A stretch of DNA of 64,000 nt, from positions 86,732,721-86,796,720 of the forward strand of contig NC_064830.1 of NCBI RefSeq assembly GCF_024166365.1, written 5' to 3'. The notes below the pieces were generated by a model. That model was not told the DNA's origin. It saw nothing but the letters and a program-made list of their open reading frames with translations, and did not search any database. The position numbers were made by a program, and so were the translations under genes. The stretch comes from Elephas maximus indicus. Taxonomy: Eukaryota > Chordata > Mammalia > Proboscidea > Elephantidae. Each line of letters begins with the position of its first letter. The stretch's first letter is position 1. Positions 25,288 to 36,464 of this stretch are shown here, one piece after another.

Positions 25288-25786
25288 AGTTTGTTATGCA
25301 ACCTGTAAGATGACCCCAATGATTCTCATCTCTTGGCACTCATGTCTTTTTGTAATACCCTACCTTTGAGTGGGTCTGGATTTAGTGATTCACTTCTAAT
25401 GACTAGAACTTGGCAGAGAGTGATGGGATGTCACCTCCAAGATTAGGTTATAAAAAGACTGCATCTTCTGTCTTGGGTGTCCTCTCTTACTCCCTTTTGG
25501 ATTGCTCGCTCTGGGGAAAACCAGCTGTCATGTTGTCAGGCAGCCTTGTAGTGAATGGACTTGGAAATGGATCACCTGAGAGCTGCAGAAACCATCAAGT
25601 CTTAAGATGATTGCAGCCCTGACCGACACTTTGCAGCCTGTGAGAGACCCTGAGCCTGAACCACCCAGCTGAGCCACTTCTGCATTCCTTTTCTACTCAC
25701 TGTGAGAAATAAATGTTTATCGTTTCTAGCTGCTACATTTTGGGGTAATTGGTTATGCCATGATAGATAGCTAACAGAGGAAGTCA
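25288..25786 (+). mobile_element. MLT1-type MaLR LTR
   Basis: Starts TGTTATGCAACC and ends GATAGCTAACA. The 3' part has 'ctgtgagaaataaatgttta' (AATAAA), then 'ttttggggtaattggttatg', the MLT1 3' signature. About 500 bp, no internal region. Confidence 0.82.
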
Positions 25787-25789
25787 ACA

Positions 25790-25965
25790 TACTCTAAATA
25801 CGGTAGTTACAGAAGGCCTCTCTGAAGAGGTGACATTTCAACTGAACCTGAAAGACATAGAGCTCTCTGGGAAGAATATCCCAAGCAGTGACATCAAAAA
25901 GAAAGGTTACTGAATACATAATGAGGCCAATGTGTGTGGAGGTGGTGAACAAGGAAGCATGATAT
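25790..25965 (+). repeat. Ancient repeat, continuation
   Basis: 'gaaggcctctctgaagagg', 'tgacatttcaactgaacctg', 'gaatatcccaagcagtgac' and 'aggccaatgtgtgtgg' match the later order of the repeat seen at 8,498-8,920. Confidence 0.5.
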
Positions 25966-26900
25966 AAGCATCATGTGAGGTTTTAGCATCAATGAAAGGT
26001 CAGCACCCCCTCCTAAAAGTTTCTAGGGTTACCCAAAAGATTGGACTTTATTAGATGTTTACCAGTAAACATATGAAGGATGTAAAATTTAAATGTTAAG
26101 AGCTTTATTTTTTTTAATGGTTTTGAGGGGCATGTTGGAAAACAGGAAGAAGAATTGGTAGTTTGCCATGGTTCAGGCAAAGGATGATGGTGGCTTGGAA
26201 CAGACTTGTTTAGTAGAGATGAAGACTTCTTTTTTTTTTTTTAATTCTAAATTTACTTCGTAGGTAGAACCTACAGACATCAGCCTCGTTCAACACCCAT
26301 TGAGTTGAACTGAATCAAATGTCTAGTTTCAAAATGACTGAGATTTTGAAATTCAGTAATGAAGACTCACCCAAAGACTGATAACATTAAGTTGAGATTT
26401 ATGTCCTTGAGTTTTCAATTTAGGGAAGAGAAAGTAAATGCCAGGAGAGTGGGATGGGCATTGGTAAAGCTTCATAAGCACAAGTTTGTCACTTGATATT
26501 AAATAGTAAAATGTAATACCTTCCTCCTCACTGTTTCTTGATTTGATCTCTGCCCCAATCTCTGCTCGTTTTCCTACTTCCTTAGCTCCTATCCACTTGC
26601 AACCTTTGTTTCCTGATCTCAGAAAAAATCTATATTTTAGGTGATATAATATTTAGATACTAAATAGAACAACTTGTAGTTTTCACAGATACATACACAC
26701 TCTTTTGTTAATTTGTGCCTTTCTGAAGGTGATACTCAAAATATTTCATAACCAATATGGCAAGAGCATGGAAGAGTCAGAAAAACTGCTCTGGTGCAAC
26801 CAGTGTGCAGGAATCAAGTTAAGTCCTAGCCCTTGTATTTGCCAAGTGACAAGAAAACCCCTCTTTCTATGCCTCTAAAGTTGCTGCTCAACGTCCAAAT
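25966..26900. other. No gene seen
   Basis: Mixed sequence with T-runs near 26,107 and 26,229. Nothing recognised. Confidence 0.5.
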
Positions 26901-26904
26901 TTTG

Positions 26905-27610
26905 CTAAACATCAACCTCCTCCATTTAGCCTTCTTTGACCTCCAGGTGCTCCATAATCACTGGAACTAACTCTTGTATGCGGCATCATATTGTATCAAA
27001 ACTTTTGTGTACATGTCTACTTAACATAGGTTTTCCATGGGTTTCCAGCACCTTAGTCTGGCATTCAAAGCCGCCCATGATTTGATCCCAATTCTTCTCT
27101 CCAGTTCTTCTCTTACAATGTTTACTCATGCACCAAAACCTTCTTGCCATCATGGTAAGCTTGATGGGCTCTTCTGCTTAGTGTAGTCACCTCGGGGTAC
27201 TCACCATTGCCCAGATAATCTGTTCACCTTTCTGCCTCTCTATGTCTGTTTCTTTCACATCTTTTTGCATCTTTTCAGAAGGCTTCTTTCAACCAGGCCT
27301 ACATGTTTAACATCTAATCATCCTTCAAAGCCCTTTCCTAACCACTATCTCTAGCAAGGTTACTAACTGCCTCACGTTATATTCAACTTTTTTGTGCATT
27401 ATTTTGATGAGAATTACACACACACTATACATAATACATATTCTTTTTTGTGGCTGTGAAACATTTATCTGTGTTTGCATCTTTCTCCAACACTACAGTG
27501 CTACAGCATGAGACCCCAAAGGAAGGAACCATGCCTGATTTCTTTATTCCCAACACACTAACAATGACCTGGCAAACAGCAGTGTGTGTGGAATAAATGC
27601 ATGACGGGAA
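26905..27610 (+). repeat. L2 LINE 3' ends (one or two copies)
   Basis: First, 'cctcctccatttagccttct' and 'ttgtgtacatgtctact' (26,905-27,050). Then a longer run: 'ttcaaagccgcccatgattt', 'caaagccctttcctaacca', 'gaccccaaaggaaggaacca', 'gtgtgtggaataaatgcatg'. The order restarts, so two fragments are likely. Confidence 0.65.
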
Positions 27611-27699
27611 AGGAGGAGGCAGCATTCAAGGGAGAGACATAGAAAACCTTGGAATAAGAGTTACTGTCCTGCAGTTGCTGTGCATCTGAGGGTTAGGGG

Positions 27700-28221
27700 T
27701 GTAACGGATTGAATTGTGTCCCCCAAAGATACGTGTCAACTTGGTTAGTCCATGTGTGGTTGTCCTCCATTTTGAGATTGTAATTTTATGTGAAAAAGGA
27801 TTACAGTGGGATTGTAACACAGATTAGGGTGGGATTCTAACACCTTTACCCACGTCACAGTCCTGATCCAATGTAAAGGGAGTTTCCCTGGGGTGTGGCC
27901 TGCATCACCTTTTATCTCTCAAGAGATAAAAAGGAAAGGGAAGCAAGCAGAGTTGGGGACCTCATACCACCAAGAAAGCAGCACCAGGAGCAGAGTGTGT
28001 CCTTTGGATCCGGGGTCCCTGTGCCCAAGAAGCTCCTCGACCAGGGGAAGATCGAGGACAAGGACCTTCCTCCAGAGCCTAGAGTGAGAGAAAGTCTTCC
28101 CTTGGAGCTGATGCCCTAAATTTGGACTTCTAGCCTACTAGACTGTGAAAGAATAGGTTTCTCTTTGTTAAAGCCGTCCACTAGTGGCACTTCTGTTAAA
28201 GCAGCTCTTGATGACTAAGAA
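27700..28221 (+). mobile_element. ERVL-MaLR LTR, full length
   Basis: Starts TGTAACGGATTGAATTGTG and ends with the 'cttgatgactaaga' block, the same family as 12,298-12,802. The usual AATAAA is altered here ('gaataggtttctc' near 28,150), which should weaken 3' processing. AGGGG and AGGGA flank it (imperfect five-base duplication). Confidence 0.85.
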
Positions 28222-28337
28222 AGGGAGAGCTTTGTGTCAATGTGTCTGTGGCTATCAAGTATTTTCTCTGGCATCCTGATTCTGACTGGCTGCACCATTT
28301 CACTCCAATCATTAGCTAAAGCTCGGGTCTGGATTGG

Positions 28338-28502
28338 AGCCCTGGTGGCACAGTGGTTAAGAGCTTGGCTGCTAACCAAATGAATGGCAGTTGGAATCCG
28401 TCACCCACTCCTTGGAAACCCTTTGGGGCAGTTCAACTCTGTCCTATAGCATTGCTGTGAGTCAGAATCAACTCGACAGTGATGGGTTTGGTTTTGGTTT
28501 TA
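28338..28502 (+). mobile_element. AfroSINE with duplication
   Basis: Full copy from 'agccctggtggcacagtggt' to the GGTTTTGGTTTT tail. GGTCTGGATTGG (28,326-28,337) and GGTCAGGATTGG (28,503-28,514) flank it with one mismatch. Confidence 0.95.
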
Positions 28503-28514
28503 GGTCAGGATTGG

Positions 28515-29315
28515 CTGAGAGGAGATGAATGTTCCCCTCAGCAGATCATCTGGAAGGTTCTGGGAGAAGACAGAGGCGGTCAAAGAATATCTGAGAGGTT
28601 CAGAGCTATTCTTCCCGCACGCATTGTGTCTTTTCCTTCGGGTGGGGGGGGAGGTGGTACTGGGGAAAGGGGGGGATGATCTCTTTTCAGCACCAGGGAT
28701 AGCGATCTTCTTGCCCTGTCGGTTTTACCTAGAGAACTAGGTCAAGAGAAGACCACTCCTTGGAAGAAAATGGGAGGTTTGCTGCAAGCACTGGGGAGGC
28801 AGGGAGCTGCGAAGTCACCATGTGAGTGTGGGAGGTGCTTTTGACAAAGAAAACAATGTTTGCATCTATATTTGGGGCAGTGATTGCAAGATAAAGGCAC
28901 GGAGGTACCAAAATAACCTGTGATTGATTCTGGAGAAAAGAAGCAGCAGGTGGAGGAAAACTGTTCCTTTGAATCAGACATCTGCAAAGAAAAAGTAATT
29001 GAGATTTTTTTTTTTCCAAAATAGGCTACCTGTCATGATGCGGCTTTGTGAAAAACCCAGAGAAAATCTCAATTCCAGAGGGAAATCAGGTGGAGTTCAC
29101 TTAGCGTTTTTAATCAAATAGATCTTCTTGCTGCAAAATCATAACTTTAGTAGGTCTGTAGATCATAGAAATATCAGATGGTCCTTAGATTGGGCATTTA
29201 TATGTACCCCAACCTGATGAGTGCACTTCTAGATATTTCCCAAACCTGGTGCATGTTTCCTCAACCATTTGCCAATGCTTTCGGGTCCAAAGAGTCAAAG
29301 AGCATTCAATTTTCT
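28515..29315. other. No gene seen
   Basis: Includes G-rich patches (28,641-28,675: runs of G separated by short spacers). Frames at 28,479-28,740 and 28,729-29,019 have no recognised domain. Confidence 0.5.
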
Positions 29316-29319
29316 ATTT

Positions 29320-29485
29320 ATCTTGTGCAATTATTATCTGCCAGGTGTGATATTAGGTGTTTTTATGCACTGGTATTCCTTTTTACATTTAAGGGGGCAT
29401 ATAATGTGGATATCATTTTCTTATGTTACAAATAAACAAACTAAGGCTCACAGACATTAAAGTGATTTGTTCCCAGGTATCTTCT
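29320..29485 (-). repeat. MIR fragment
   Basis: Complement order 'tgccaggtgtgatattaggt', then 'aataaacaaactaaggctca' and 'gtgatttgttcccagg'. Confidence 0.6.
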
Positions 29486-29642
29486 CCTGAATGTACTTCT
29501 ATCTACAGAGTTAGTACCTGGCCTTGGAAGACAAAATATGCCACAGGCTTTGTTCTTCAATTTTTTAGTAACAAGTGACAATGAAGACTAAAATATATCC
29601 TACAAATATGAAATTCTTTCCACGGACCAGGCATTGTGGTTT

Positions 29643-29677
29643 ACACACACACACGTGCACACACATACATACACACG
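29643..29677. repeat. (CA)n tract
   Basis: Interrupted CA repeat just upstream of the L1-A insertion point. Confidence 0.85.
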
Positions 29678-29682
29678 CTCTT

Positions 29683-29696
29683 AAAAATATGATGCA
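29683..29696. repeat. L1-A target-site duplication, left copy
   Basis: AAAAATATGATGCA, repeated exactly at 36,490-36,503 after the L1-A poly(A). The A residues at the start are shared with the tail, so the unambiguous part is TATGATGCA. Confidence 0.92.
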
Positions 29697-30192
29697 GAGG
29701 CGGAGCCAAGATGGCGGACTAGGCAGACGCTACCTCGGATCCCTCTTACAACAAAGACACGGAAAAACAAGTGAATCGATCACATACATAACAATCTACG
29801 AACCCTGAACAACAAACACAGATTTAGAGACGGAGAACGAACTAATACGGGGAAGCAGCGATTGTTTCCAGAGCCTGGAGCCAGCGTACCAGTCAGGTAC
29901 GGCACAAGCACAGAGACCTGCTCCACCCCCCTGAACTAACCCCGGGAGGGGGACTAGCCGGTTCCACGGGCGGCGTGGGACGCAGCCGTTAGGAGAAGTC
30001 CCCGGGAGGCAGTGACTGATCTTGGAGCAGAAAGAGCAGCATCCGAGCCGGGGAACCGTCCCACAGGGATTTGGACTGCACGCAGGCGGCTTCATTAACA
30101 TCTGAATAGCCTGAGCCAGAGGGAGAACTCTGATAGGGATCTGACTGCAGTTTTTTTTTAGCGGATTTTCTGGAAAAACTAGTTTCCCAGTG
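29697..30192 (+). promoter_or_regulatory. L1-A 5' UTR / internal promoter with YY1-like site
   Basis: A GC- and CpG-rich 496-nt leader. CCAAGATGGCGG at 29,706-29,717 matches the YY1 motif that places transcription start at the first base of human L1. It carries CpGs (for example in the CCGGTTCCACGGGCGGCG stretch near 29,958) that look largely undecayed. It is about 1 kb shorter than the leader of L1-B, lacking several internal blocks. Confidence 0.75.
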
Positions 30193-31209
30193 ATGGCTCG
30201 GAGACAACAATCCATATCAAACCACTTAAAGAAGCAGACCGTGACAGCTTCTCCAACTCCCCAAACAAAAGAATCAAAATCTTTCCCAAATGAAGATACA
30301 ATTTTGGAATTATCAGATACAGAATATAAAAAACTAATTTACAGAATGCTTAATGATATCACAAATGAAATTAGGATATCTGCAGAAAAAGCCAAGGAAC
30401 ACACTGATAAAACTGTTGAAGAACTCAAAAAGATTATTCAAGAACATACTGGAAAAATTAATAAGTTGCAAGAATCCATAGAGAGACAACATGTAGAAAT
30501 CCAAAAGATTAACAATAAAATAACAGAATTAGACAACACACTAGGAAGTCAGAGGAGCAGACTCGAGCAATTAGAATGCAGACTGGGACATCTGGAGGAC
30601 CAGGGAATCAACACCAACATAGCTGAAAAAAAATCAGATAAAAGAATTAAAAAAAATGAAGAAACCCTAAGAATTATGTGGGACTCTATCAAGAAGGATA
30701 ACCTGCGGGTGATTGGAGTCCCAGAACAGGGAGGGGGGACAGAAAACACAGAGAAAATAGTTGAAGAACTTCTGACAGAAAACTTCCCTGACATCATGAA
30801 AGACGAAAGGATATCTATCCAAGATGCTCATCGAACCCCATTTAAGATTGATCCAAAAAGAAAAACACCAAGACATATTATCATCAAACTCACCAAAACC
30901 AAAGATAAACAGAAAATTTTAAAAGCAGCCAGGGAGAAAAGAAAGGTTTCTTTCAAGGGAGAATCAATAAGAATATGTTCTGACTACTCAGCAGAAACCA
31001 TGCAGGCAAGAAGGGAATGGGACGACATATACAGAACACTGAAGGAGAAAAACTGCCAACCAAGGATCATATATCCAGCAAAACTCTCTCTGAAATATGA
31101 AGGCGAAATTAAGATATTTACAGACAAACACAAGTTTAGAGAATTTGCAAAAACCAAACCAAAGCTACAAGAAATACTAAAGGTTATTGTTTGGTCAGAG
31201 AACCAATAA
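30193..31209 (+). CDS. L1-A ORF1p, RNA-binding nucleic-acid chaperone
   Basis: ORF1 protein coats L1 RNA as trimers and acts as a nucleic-acid chaperone in the retrotransposition particle. The 338-residue frame is uninterrupted. I start at ATG 30,193 (MARRQQSISN), since the GTG just before it is not a plausible eukaryotic start and L1-B has ATG at the same point. Residues 1-40 are basic and flexible; 42-160 are a leucine-rich heptad coiled coil; about 169-262 form the RRM-like domain (NLRVIGVPEQ, then AHRTPFKIDPKRKTPRHIII); 263-338 form the C-terminal domain (YSAETMQARREW, PAKLSLKYEG). The usual family length is about 338-370, so it is complete. ORF2 follows after a 457-nt spacer, much longer than the roughly 60 nt of human L1. 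Confidence 0.95.
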   Translation: MARRQQSISNHLKKQTVTASPTPQTKESKSFPNEDTILELSDTEYKKLIYRMLNDITNEIRISAEKAKEHTDKTVEELKKIIQEHTGKINKLQESIERQHVEIQKINNKITELDNTLGSQRSRLEQLECRLGHLEDQGINTNIAEKKSDKRIKKNEETLRIMWDSIKKDNLRVIGVPEQGGGTENTEKIVEELLTENFPDIMKDERISIQDAHRTPFKIDPKRKTPRHIIIKLTKTKDKQKILKAAREKRKVSFKGESIRICSDYSAETMQARREWDDIYRTLKEKNCQPRIIYPAKLSLKYEGEIKIFTDKHKFREFAKTKPKLQEILKVIVWSENQ

Positions 31210-31666
31210 TATCAGATATCAGCACAACACAAGGTCACAAAACAGAACGTCCTGATATCAACTCAAATAGGGAAATCACAAAAACAAACAAATTAAGATT
31301 AATTAAAAAAAAATACACATAACAGGGAATCATGGAAGTCAATAGGTAAAAGATCACAATAATCAAAAAGAGGGACTAAATACAGGAGGCATTGAACTGC
31401 CATATGGAGAGTGATACAAGGCGATATAGAACAATACAAGTTAGGTTTTTACTTAGAAAAATAGGGGTATATAATGAGGTAACCACAAAAAGGTATAACA
31501 ACTCTATAACTCAAGACAAAAACCAAGAAAAACGTAACGACTCAACTAACATAAAGTCAAACACTATGAAAGTGAGGATCTCACAATTTACTAAGAAAAA
31601 CGCCTCAGCACAAAAAAGTATGTGGAAAAATGAAATTGTCAACAACACACATAAAAAGGCATCAAA
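31210..31666 (+). other. Long ORF1-ORF2 spacer of L1-A
   Basis: A 457-nt, A-rich inter-ORF region. It holds the 88-codon frame listed next. L1-B has a spacer of closely similar length (42,152-42,611), so it is a family trait rather than a rearrangement of one copy. Confidence 0.85.
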
Positions 31667-31670
31667 ATGA
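31404..31670 (+). CDS. Small inter-ORF frame (88 codons), function unknown
   Basis: Open from ATG 31,404 to TGA 31,668-31,670. That TGA overlaps the ORF2 start as ATGA (31,667-31,670). The predicted peptide is basic and polar (begins [15 protein letters not shown], ends NNTHKKASK) with no domain I recognise. L1-B keeps the same start, length, phase and ATGA overlap at 42,349-42,615. By eye the two peptides differ at 16 of 88 positions while the DNA differs at about 24 of 267, most changes being non-synonymous. Peptide function is therefore not supported by constraint. Its possible role is translational: delivering terminating ribosomes to the ORF2 AUG. It could also be a chance frame in stop-poor A-rich DNA. 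Confidence 0.4.
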   Translation: MESDTRRYRTIQVRFLLRKIGVYNEVTTKRYNNSITQDKNQEKRNDSTNIKSNTMKVRISQFTKKNASAQKSMWKNEIVNNTHKKASK

Positions 31671-34600
31671 CAGCACTAAAAACTTATTTATCTATAATTA
31701 CCCTGAATGTAAATGGACTAAATGCACCAATAAAGAGACAGAGAGTCACAGACTGGATAAAGAAACACGATCCATCTATATGCTGCCTACAAGAGACACA
31801 CCTTAGACTTAGAGACACAAACAAACTAAAACTCAAAGGATGGAAAAAAGTATATCAAGCAAACAATAAGCAAAAAAGAAGAGGAGTAGCAATATTAATC
31901 TCTGACAAAATAGACTTTAGACTTAAATCCACCACAAAGGATAAAGAAGGACACTATATAATGATAAAAGGGACAATTGATCAGGAAGACATAACCATAT
32001 TAAATATTTACGCACCCAATGACAGGGCTGCAAGATATATAAATCAAATTTTAACAGAACTGAAAAGCGAGATAGATACCTCCACAATTATAGTAGGAGA
32101 CTTCAACACACCCCTTTCGGAGAAGGACAGGACATCCAGTAAGAAGCTCAACAGAGACACGGAAGATCTAATTACAACAATCAACCAACTTGACCTCATT
32201 GACTTATACAGAACTCTCCACCCAACTGCTGCAAAATATACTTTTTTTTCTAGCGCACATGGAACATTCTCTAGAATAGACCACATATTAGGTCATAAAA
32301 CAAACCTTTGCAGAGTCCAAAACATCGAAATATTACAAAGCATCTTCTCAGACCACAAGGCAATAAAACTAGAGATCAATAACAGAAGAACGAGGGAAAA
32401 GAAATCAAATACTTGGAAAATGAACAATACCCTCCTGAAAAAAGACTGGGTTATAGAAGACATCAAGGAGAGAATAAGGAAATTCATAGAAAGCAACGAG
32501 AATGAAAATACTTCCTATCAAAACCTCTGGGACATAGCAAAAGCAGTGCTCAGAGGTCAATTTATATCAATAAATGCACACATACAAAAAGAAGAAAGAG
32601 CCAAAATCAGAGAACTGTCCCTACAACTTGAACAAATAGAAACTGAGCAACAAAAGAATCCATCAGGCACCAGAAGAAAACAAATAATAAAAATTAGAGC
32701 TGAACTAAATGAATTAGAGAACAGAAAAACAATTGAAAGAATTAACAAAGCCAAAAGCTGGTTCTTTGAAAAAATTAACAAAATTGATAAACCATTGGCT
32801 AGACTGACTAAAGAAATACAGGAAAGGAAACAAATAACCCGAATAAGAAATGAGAAGGACCACATCACAACAGAACCAAATGAAATTAAAAGAATCATTT
32901 CAGATTATTATGAAAAATTGTACTCTAACAAATTTGAAAACCTAGAAGAAATGGATGAATTCCTTGAAAAACACTACCTACCTAAACTAACACATTCAGA
33001 AGCAGAACAACTAAATAGACCCATAACAAAAAAAGAGATTGAAACGGTAATCAAAAAACTCCCAACAAAAAAAAGTCCTGGCCCGGATGGCTTCACTGCA
33101 GAGTTCTACCAAATTTTCAGAGAAGAGTTAACACCACTACTACTAAAGGTATTCCAAAGCATAGAAAATGACGGAATACTACCCAACTCATTCTATGAAG
33201 CCACCATCTCCCTGATACCAAAACCAGGTAAAGACATTACAAAAAAAGAAAATTATAGACCTATATCCCTCATGAACATTGATGCAAAAATCCTCAACAA
33301 AATTCTAGCCAATAGAATCCAACAACACATCAAAAAAATAATTCACCCTGATCAAGTGGGATTTATACCAGGTATGCAAGGCTGGTTTAATATCAGAAAA
33401 ACCATTAATGTAATCCATCACATAAATAAAACAAAAGACAAAAACCACATGATCTTATCAATTGATGCAGAAAAGGCATTTGACAAAGTCCAACACCCAT
33501 TTATGATAAAAACTCTTACCAAAATAGGAATTGAAGGAAAATTCCTCAACATAATAAAGGGCATCTATGCAAAGCCAACAGCCAATATCACTCTAAATGG
33601 AGAGAACCTGAAAGCATTTCCCTTGAGAACGGGAACCAGACAAGGATGCCCTTTATCACCGCTCTTATTCAACATCGTGTTGGAAGTCTTAGCCAGGGCA
33701 ATCAGGCTAGACAAAGAAATAAAAGGTATCCGGATTGGCAAGGAAGAAGCAAAGTTATCACTATTTGCAGATGACATGATTATATACACAGAAAACCCTA
33801 AGGAATCCTCCAGAAAACTACTGAAACTAATAGAAGAGTTTGGCAGAGTCTCAGGTTATAAAATAAACATACAAAAATCACTTGGATTCCTCTACATCAA
33901 CAAAAAGAACACCGAAGAGGAAATAACCAAATCAATACCATTCACAGTAGCCCCCAAGAAGATAAGATACTTAGGAATAAATCTTACCAAGGATGTAAAA
34001 GACCTATACAAAGAAAACTACAAAGCTCTACTACAAGAAATTCAAAAGGACATACTTAAGTGGAAAAACATACCTTGCTCATGGATAGGAAGACTTAACA
34101 TAGTAAAAATGTCTATTCTACCAAAAGCCATCTATACATTTAACGCACTTCCGATCCAAATTCCAATGTCATATTTTAAGGGGATAGAGAAACAAATCAC
34201 CAATTTCATATGGAAGGGAAAAAAGCCCCGGATAAGCAAAGCACTACTGAAAAAGAAGAAGAAAGTGGGAGGCCTCACCTTACCTGACTTCAGAACCTAT
34301 TATACAGCCACAGTAGTCAAAACAGCCTGGTATTGGTACAACAACAGACACATAGACCAATGGAACAGAATTGAGAACCCAGACATAGATCCATCCACGT
34401 ATGAGCAGCTGATATTTGACAAAGGACCAGTGTCAATTAACTGGGGAAAAGACAGCCTTTTTAACAAATGGTGCTGGCATAACTGGATATCCATTTGCAA
34501 AAAAATGAAACAGGACCCATACCTCACACCATGCACAAAAACTAACTCCAAGTGGATCAAAGACCTAAACATAAAGACTAAAACGATAAAGATCATGGAA

Positions 34601-35482
34601 GAAAAAATTGGGACAACCCTAGGAGCCCTAATACAAGGTATAAACAGAATACAAAACATTACCAAAAATGATGAAGAGAAACCCGATAACTGGGAGCTCC
34701 TAAAAATCAAACACCTATGCTCATCTAAAGACTTCACCAAAAGAGTAAAAAGACCACCTACAGATTGGGAAAGAATTTTCAGCTATGACATCTCCGACCA
34801 GCGCCTGATCTCTAAAATCTACATGATTCTGTCAAAACTCAACCACAAAAAGACAAACAACCCAATCAAGAAGTGGGCAAAGGATATGAACACACATTTC
34901 TCTAAAGAAGATATTCAGGCAGCCAACAGATACATGAGAAAATGCTCTCGATCATTAGCCATTAGAGAAATGCAAATTAAAACTACGATGAGATTCCATC
35001 TCACACCAGCAAGGCTGGCATTAATCCAAAAAACACAAAATAATAAATGTTGGAGAGGCTGCGGAGAGATTGGAACTCTCATACACTGCTGGTGGGAATG
35101 TAAAATGGTACAACCACTTTGGAAATCTATCTGGCGTTATCTTAAACAGTTAGAAATAGAACTACCATACAACCCAGAAATCCCACTCCTCGGAATATAC
35201 CCTAGAGATACAAGAGCCTTCATACAAACAGATATATGCACACCCATGTTTATTGCAGCTCTGTTTACAATAGCAAAAAGTTGGAAGCAACCAAGGTGTC
35301 CATCAACGGATGAATGGGTAAATAAATTGTGGTATATTCACACAATGGAATACTACGCATCGATAAAGAACAGTGACGAATCTCTGAAACATTTCATAAC
35401 ATGGAGGAACCTGGAAGGCATTATGCTGAGCGAAATGAGTCAGAGGAAAAAGGACAAATATTGTATAAGACCACTATTATAA
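31667..35482 (+). CDS. L1-A ORF2p, endonuclease-reverse transcriptase
   Basis: ORF2 protein nicks target DNA and reverse-transcribes L1 RNA at the nick. The 1271-codon frame has no internal stop. Residues 1-240 are the APE-type endonuclease: N14 and E43 (LQETHL), GDFN near 145, SRIDHIL near 205 and SDH near 230. The RT spans about 450-770: [11 protein letters not shown]600 in [24 protein letters not shown] and the FADD active site at residues 700-703 (33,764-33,775). The C-terminal CX3CX7HX4C motif is C1128, C1132, H1140, C1145. All key residues expected from human L1 (1275 residues) are present. The one oddity is TAA at 35,480-35,482 where L1-B and L1-C have CAA, cutting the final five residues (QDLEK in L1-B). 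No other damage seen. Confidence 0.95.
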   Translation: MTALKTYLSIITLNVNGLNAPIKRQRVTDWIKKHDPSICCLQETHLRLRDTNKLKLKGWKKVYQANNKQKRRGVAILISDKIDFRLKSTTKDKEGHYIMIKGTIDQEDITILNIYAPNDRAARYINQILTELKSEIDTSTIIVGDFNTPLSEKDRTSSKKLNRDTEDLITTINQLDLIDLYRTLHPTAAKYTFFSSAHGTFSRIDHILGHKTNLCRVQNIEILQSIFSDHKAIKLEINNRRTREKKSNTWKMNNTLLKKDWVIEDIKERIRKFIESNENENTSYQNLWDIAKAVLRGQFISINAHIQKEERAKIRELSLQLEQIETEQQKNPSGTRRKQIIKIRAELNELENRKTIERINKAKSWFFEKINKIDKPLARLTKEIQERKQITRIRNEKDHITTEPNEIKRIISDYYEKLYSNKFENLEEMDEFLEKHYLPKLTHSEAEQLNRPITKKEIETVIKKLPTKKSPGPDGFTAEFYQIFREELTPLLLKVFQSIENDGILPNSFYEATISLIPKPGKDITKKENYRPISLMNIDAKILNKILANRIQQHIKKIIHPDQVGFIPGMQGWFNIRKTINVIHHINKTKDKNHMILSIDAEKAFDKVQHPFMIKTLTKIGIEGKFLNIIKGIYAKPTANITLNGENLKAFPLRTGTRQGCPLSPLLFNIVLEVLARAIRLDKEIKGIRIGKEEAKLSLFADDMIIYTENPKESSRKLLKLIEEFGRVSGYKINIQKSLGFLYINKKNTEEEITKSIPFTVAPKKIRYLGINLTKDVKDLYKENYKALLQEIQKDILKWKNIPCSWIGRLNIVKMSILPKAIYTFNALPIQIPMSYFKGIEKQITNFIWKGKKPRISKALLKKKKKVGGLTLPDFRTYYTATVVKTAWYWYNNRHIDQWNRIENPDIDPSTYEQLIFDKGPVSINWGKDSLFNKWCWHNWISICKKMKQDPYLTPCTKTNSKWIKDLNIKTKTIKIMEEKIGTTLGALIQGINRIQNITKNDEEKPDNWELLKIKHLCSSKDFTKRVKRPPTDWERIFSYDISDQRLISKIYMILSKLNHKKTNNPIKKWAKDMNTHFSKEDIQAANRYMRKCSRSLAIREMQIKTTMRFHLTPARLALIQKTQNNKCWRGCGEIGTLIHCWWECKMVQPLWKSIWRYLKQLEIELPYNPEIPLLGIYPRDTRAFIQTDICTPMFIAALFTIAKSWKQPRCPSTDEWVNKLWYIHTMEYYASIKNSDESLKHFITWRNLEGIMLSEMSQRKKDKYCIRPLL

Positions 35483-35533
35483 GATCTTGAGAAATAGTAA
35501 ACCTGAGAAGAACACATACTTTTGTGGTTACGA

Positions 35534-35562
35534 GGGGGGGAGGGAGGGAGGGTGGGAGAGGG
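35534..35562 (+). promoter_or_regulatory. G-tract in L1-A 3' UTR, G-quadruplex candidate
   Basis: At least four G3+ runs separated by A, T or GAG spacers (GGGGGGG A GGG A GGG A GGGTGGG). Mammalian L1 3' UTRs typically carry such a tract just after ORF2. The same tract is in L1-B (46,445-46,473) and, as the complement, in L1-C (54,328-54,357). Confidence 0.85.
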
Positions 35563-36464
35563 TTTTTTTATTGATTAATCAGTAGATAAGAACTGCTTTA
35601 GGTGAAGGGAAAGACAACACTCAATACATGGAAGGTCAGCTCAATTGGACTGGACCAAAAGCAAAGAAGTTTCCGGGATAAAATGAATGCTTCAAAGCTC
35701 AGCGGAGCAAGCGCGGGGGTCTGGGGAACATGGTTTACGGGGACTTCTAAGTCAATTGGCAAAATAATTCTATTATGAAATCATTCTGCATCCCACTTTG
35801 AAATGTGGCGTCTGGGGTCTTAAATGCTAACAAGCAGCCATCTAAGATGCAGCAATTGGTCTCAACCCACCTGGAGCAAAGGAAAATGAAGAACACCAAG
35901 CCCACATGACAACTAAGAGCCCAAGAGACAGAAAGGGCCACATGAACCAGAGACCTACATCATCCTGAGACCAGAAGAACTAGTTGGTGCCCGGCCACAA
36001 TCGATGACTGCCCTGACAGGGAGCTCAGCAGAGGACCCCTGAGGGAGCAGGAGAGCAGTGGGATGCAGACCCCAAATTCTCATAAGAAGACCAAACTTAA
36101 TGGTCTGACTGAGACTGGAGGAATCCCGGCGGTCATGCTCTCCAGACCTTCTGTTGACACAGGACAGGAACCATCCCTGAAGACAACTCATCAGACATGA
36201 AAGGGACTGGTCAGCGGGTGGGAGAGAGACGCTGATGAAGAGTGAGCTAATTATATCAGGTGTACACTTGAGATTGTGTTGGCAACTCTTGTCTGGAGGG
36301 GGGATGGGAGGATAGAGAGAGAGGGAAGCCGGCAAAATTGTCAAGAAAGGAGAGACTGAAAGGGCTGACTCAAGACGGGGAGAGTAAGTGGGAGTAGGGA
36401 GTGAGATGTATGTAAACTTATATGTGACAGACTGATTGGATTTGTAAACGTTCACTTGAAGCTT

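Noticed and set aside
30190..30192. GTG as the ORF1 start
   Set aside because: The ATG directly after it is the conserved start, as L1-B shows; GTG starts are not expected here.
31392..31403. TTG start extending the inter-ORF frame to 92 codons
   Set aside because: The first ATG in frame is at 31,404 and matches the start in L1-B.
34300..34740. 146-codon minus frame inside L1-A (also seen as the complement in L1-B and as a plus frame in L1-C)
   Set aside because: Antisense shadow of ORF2. It recurs in all three copies because the sense protein is conserved; no independent signal for translation.
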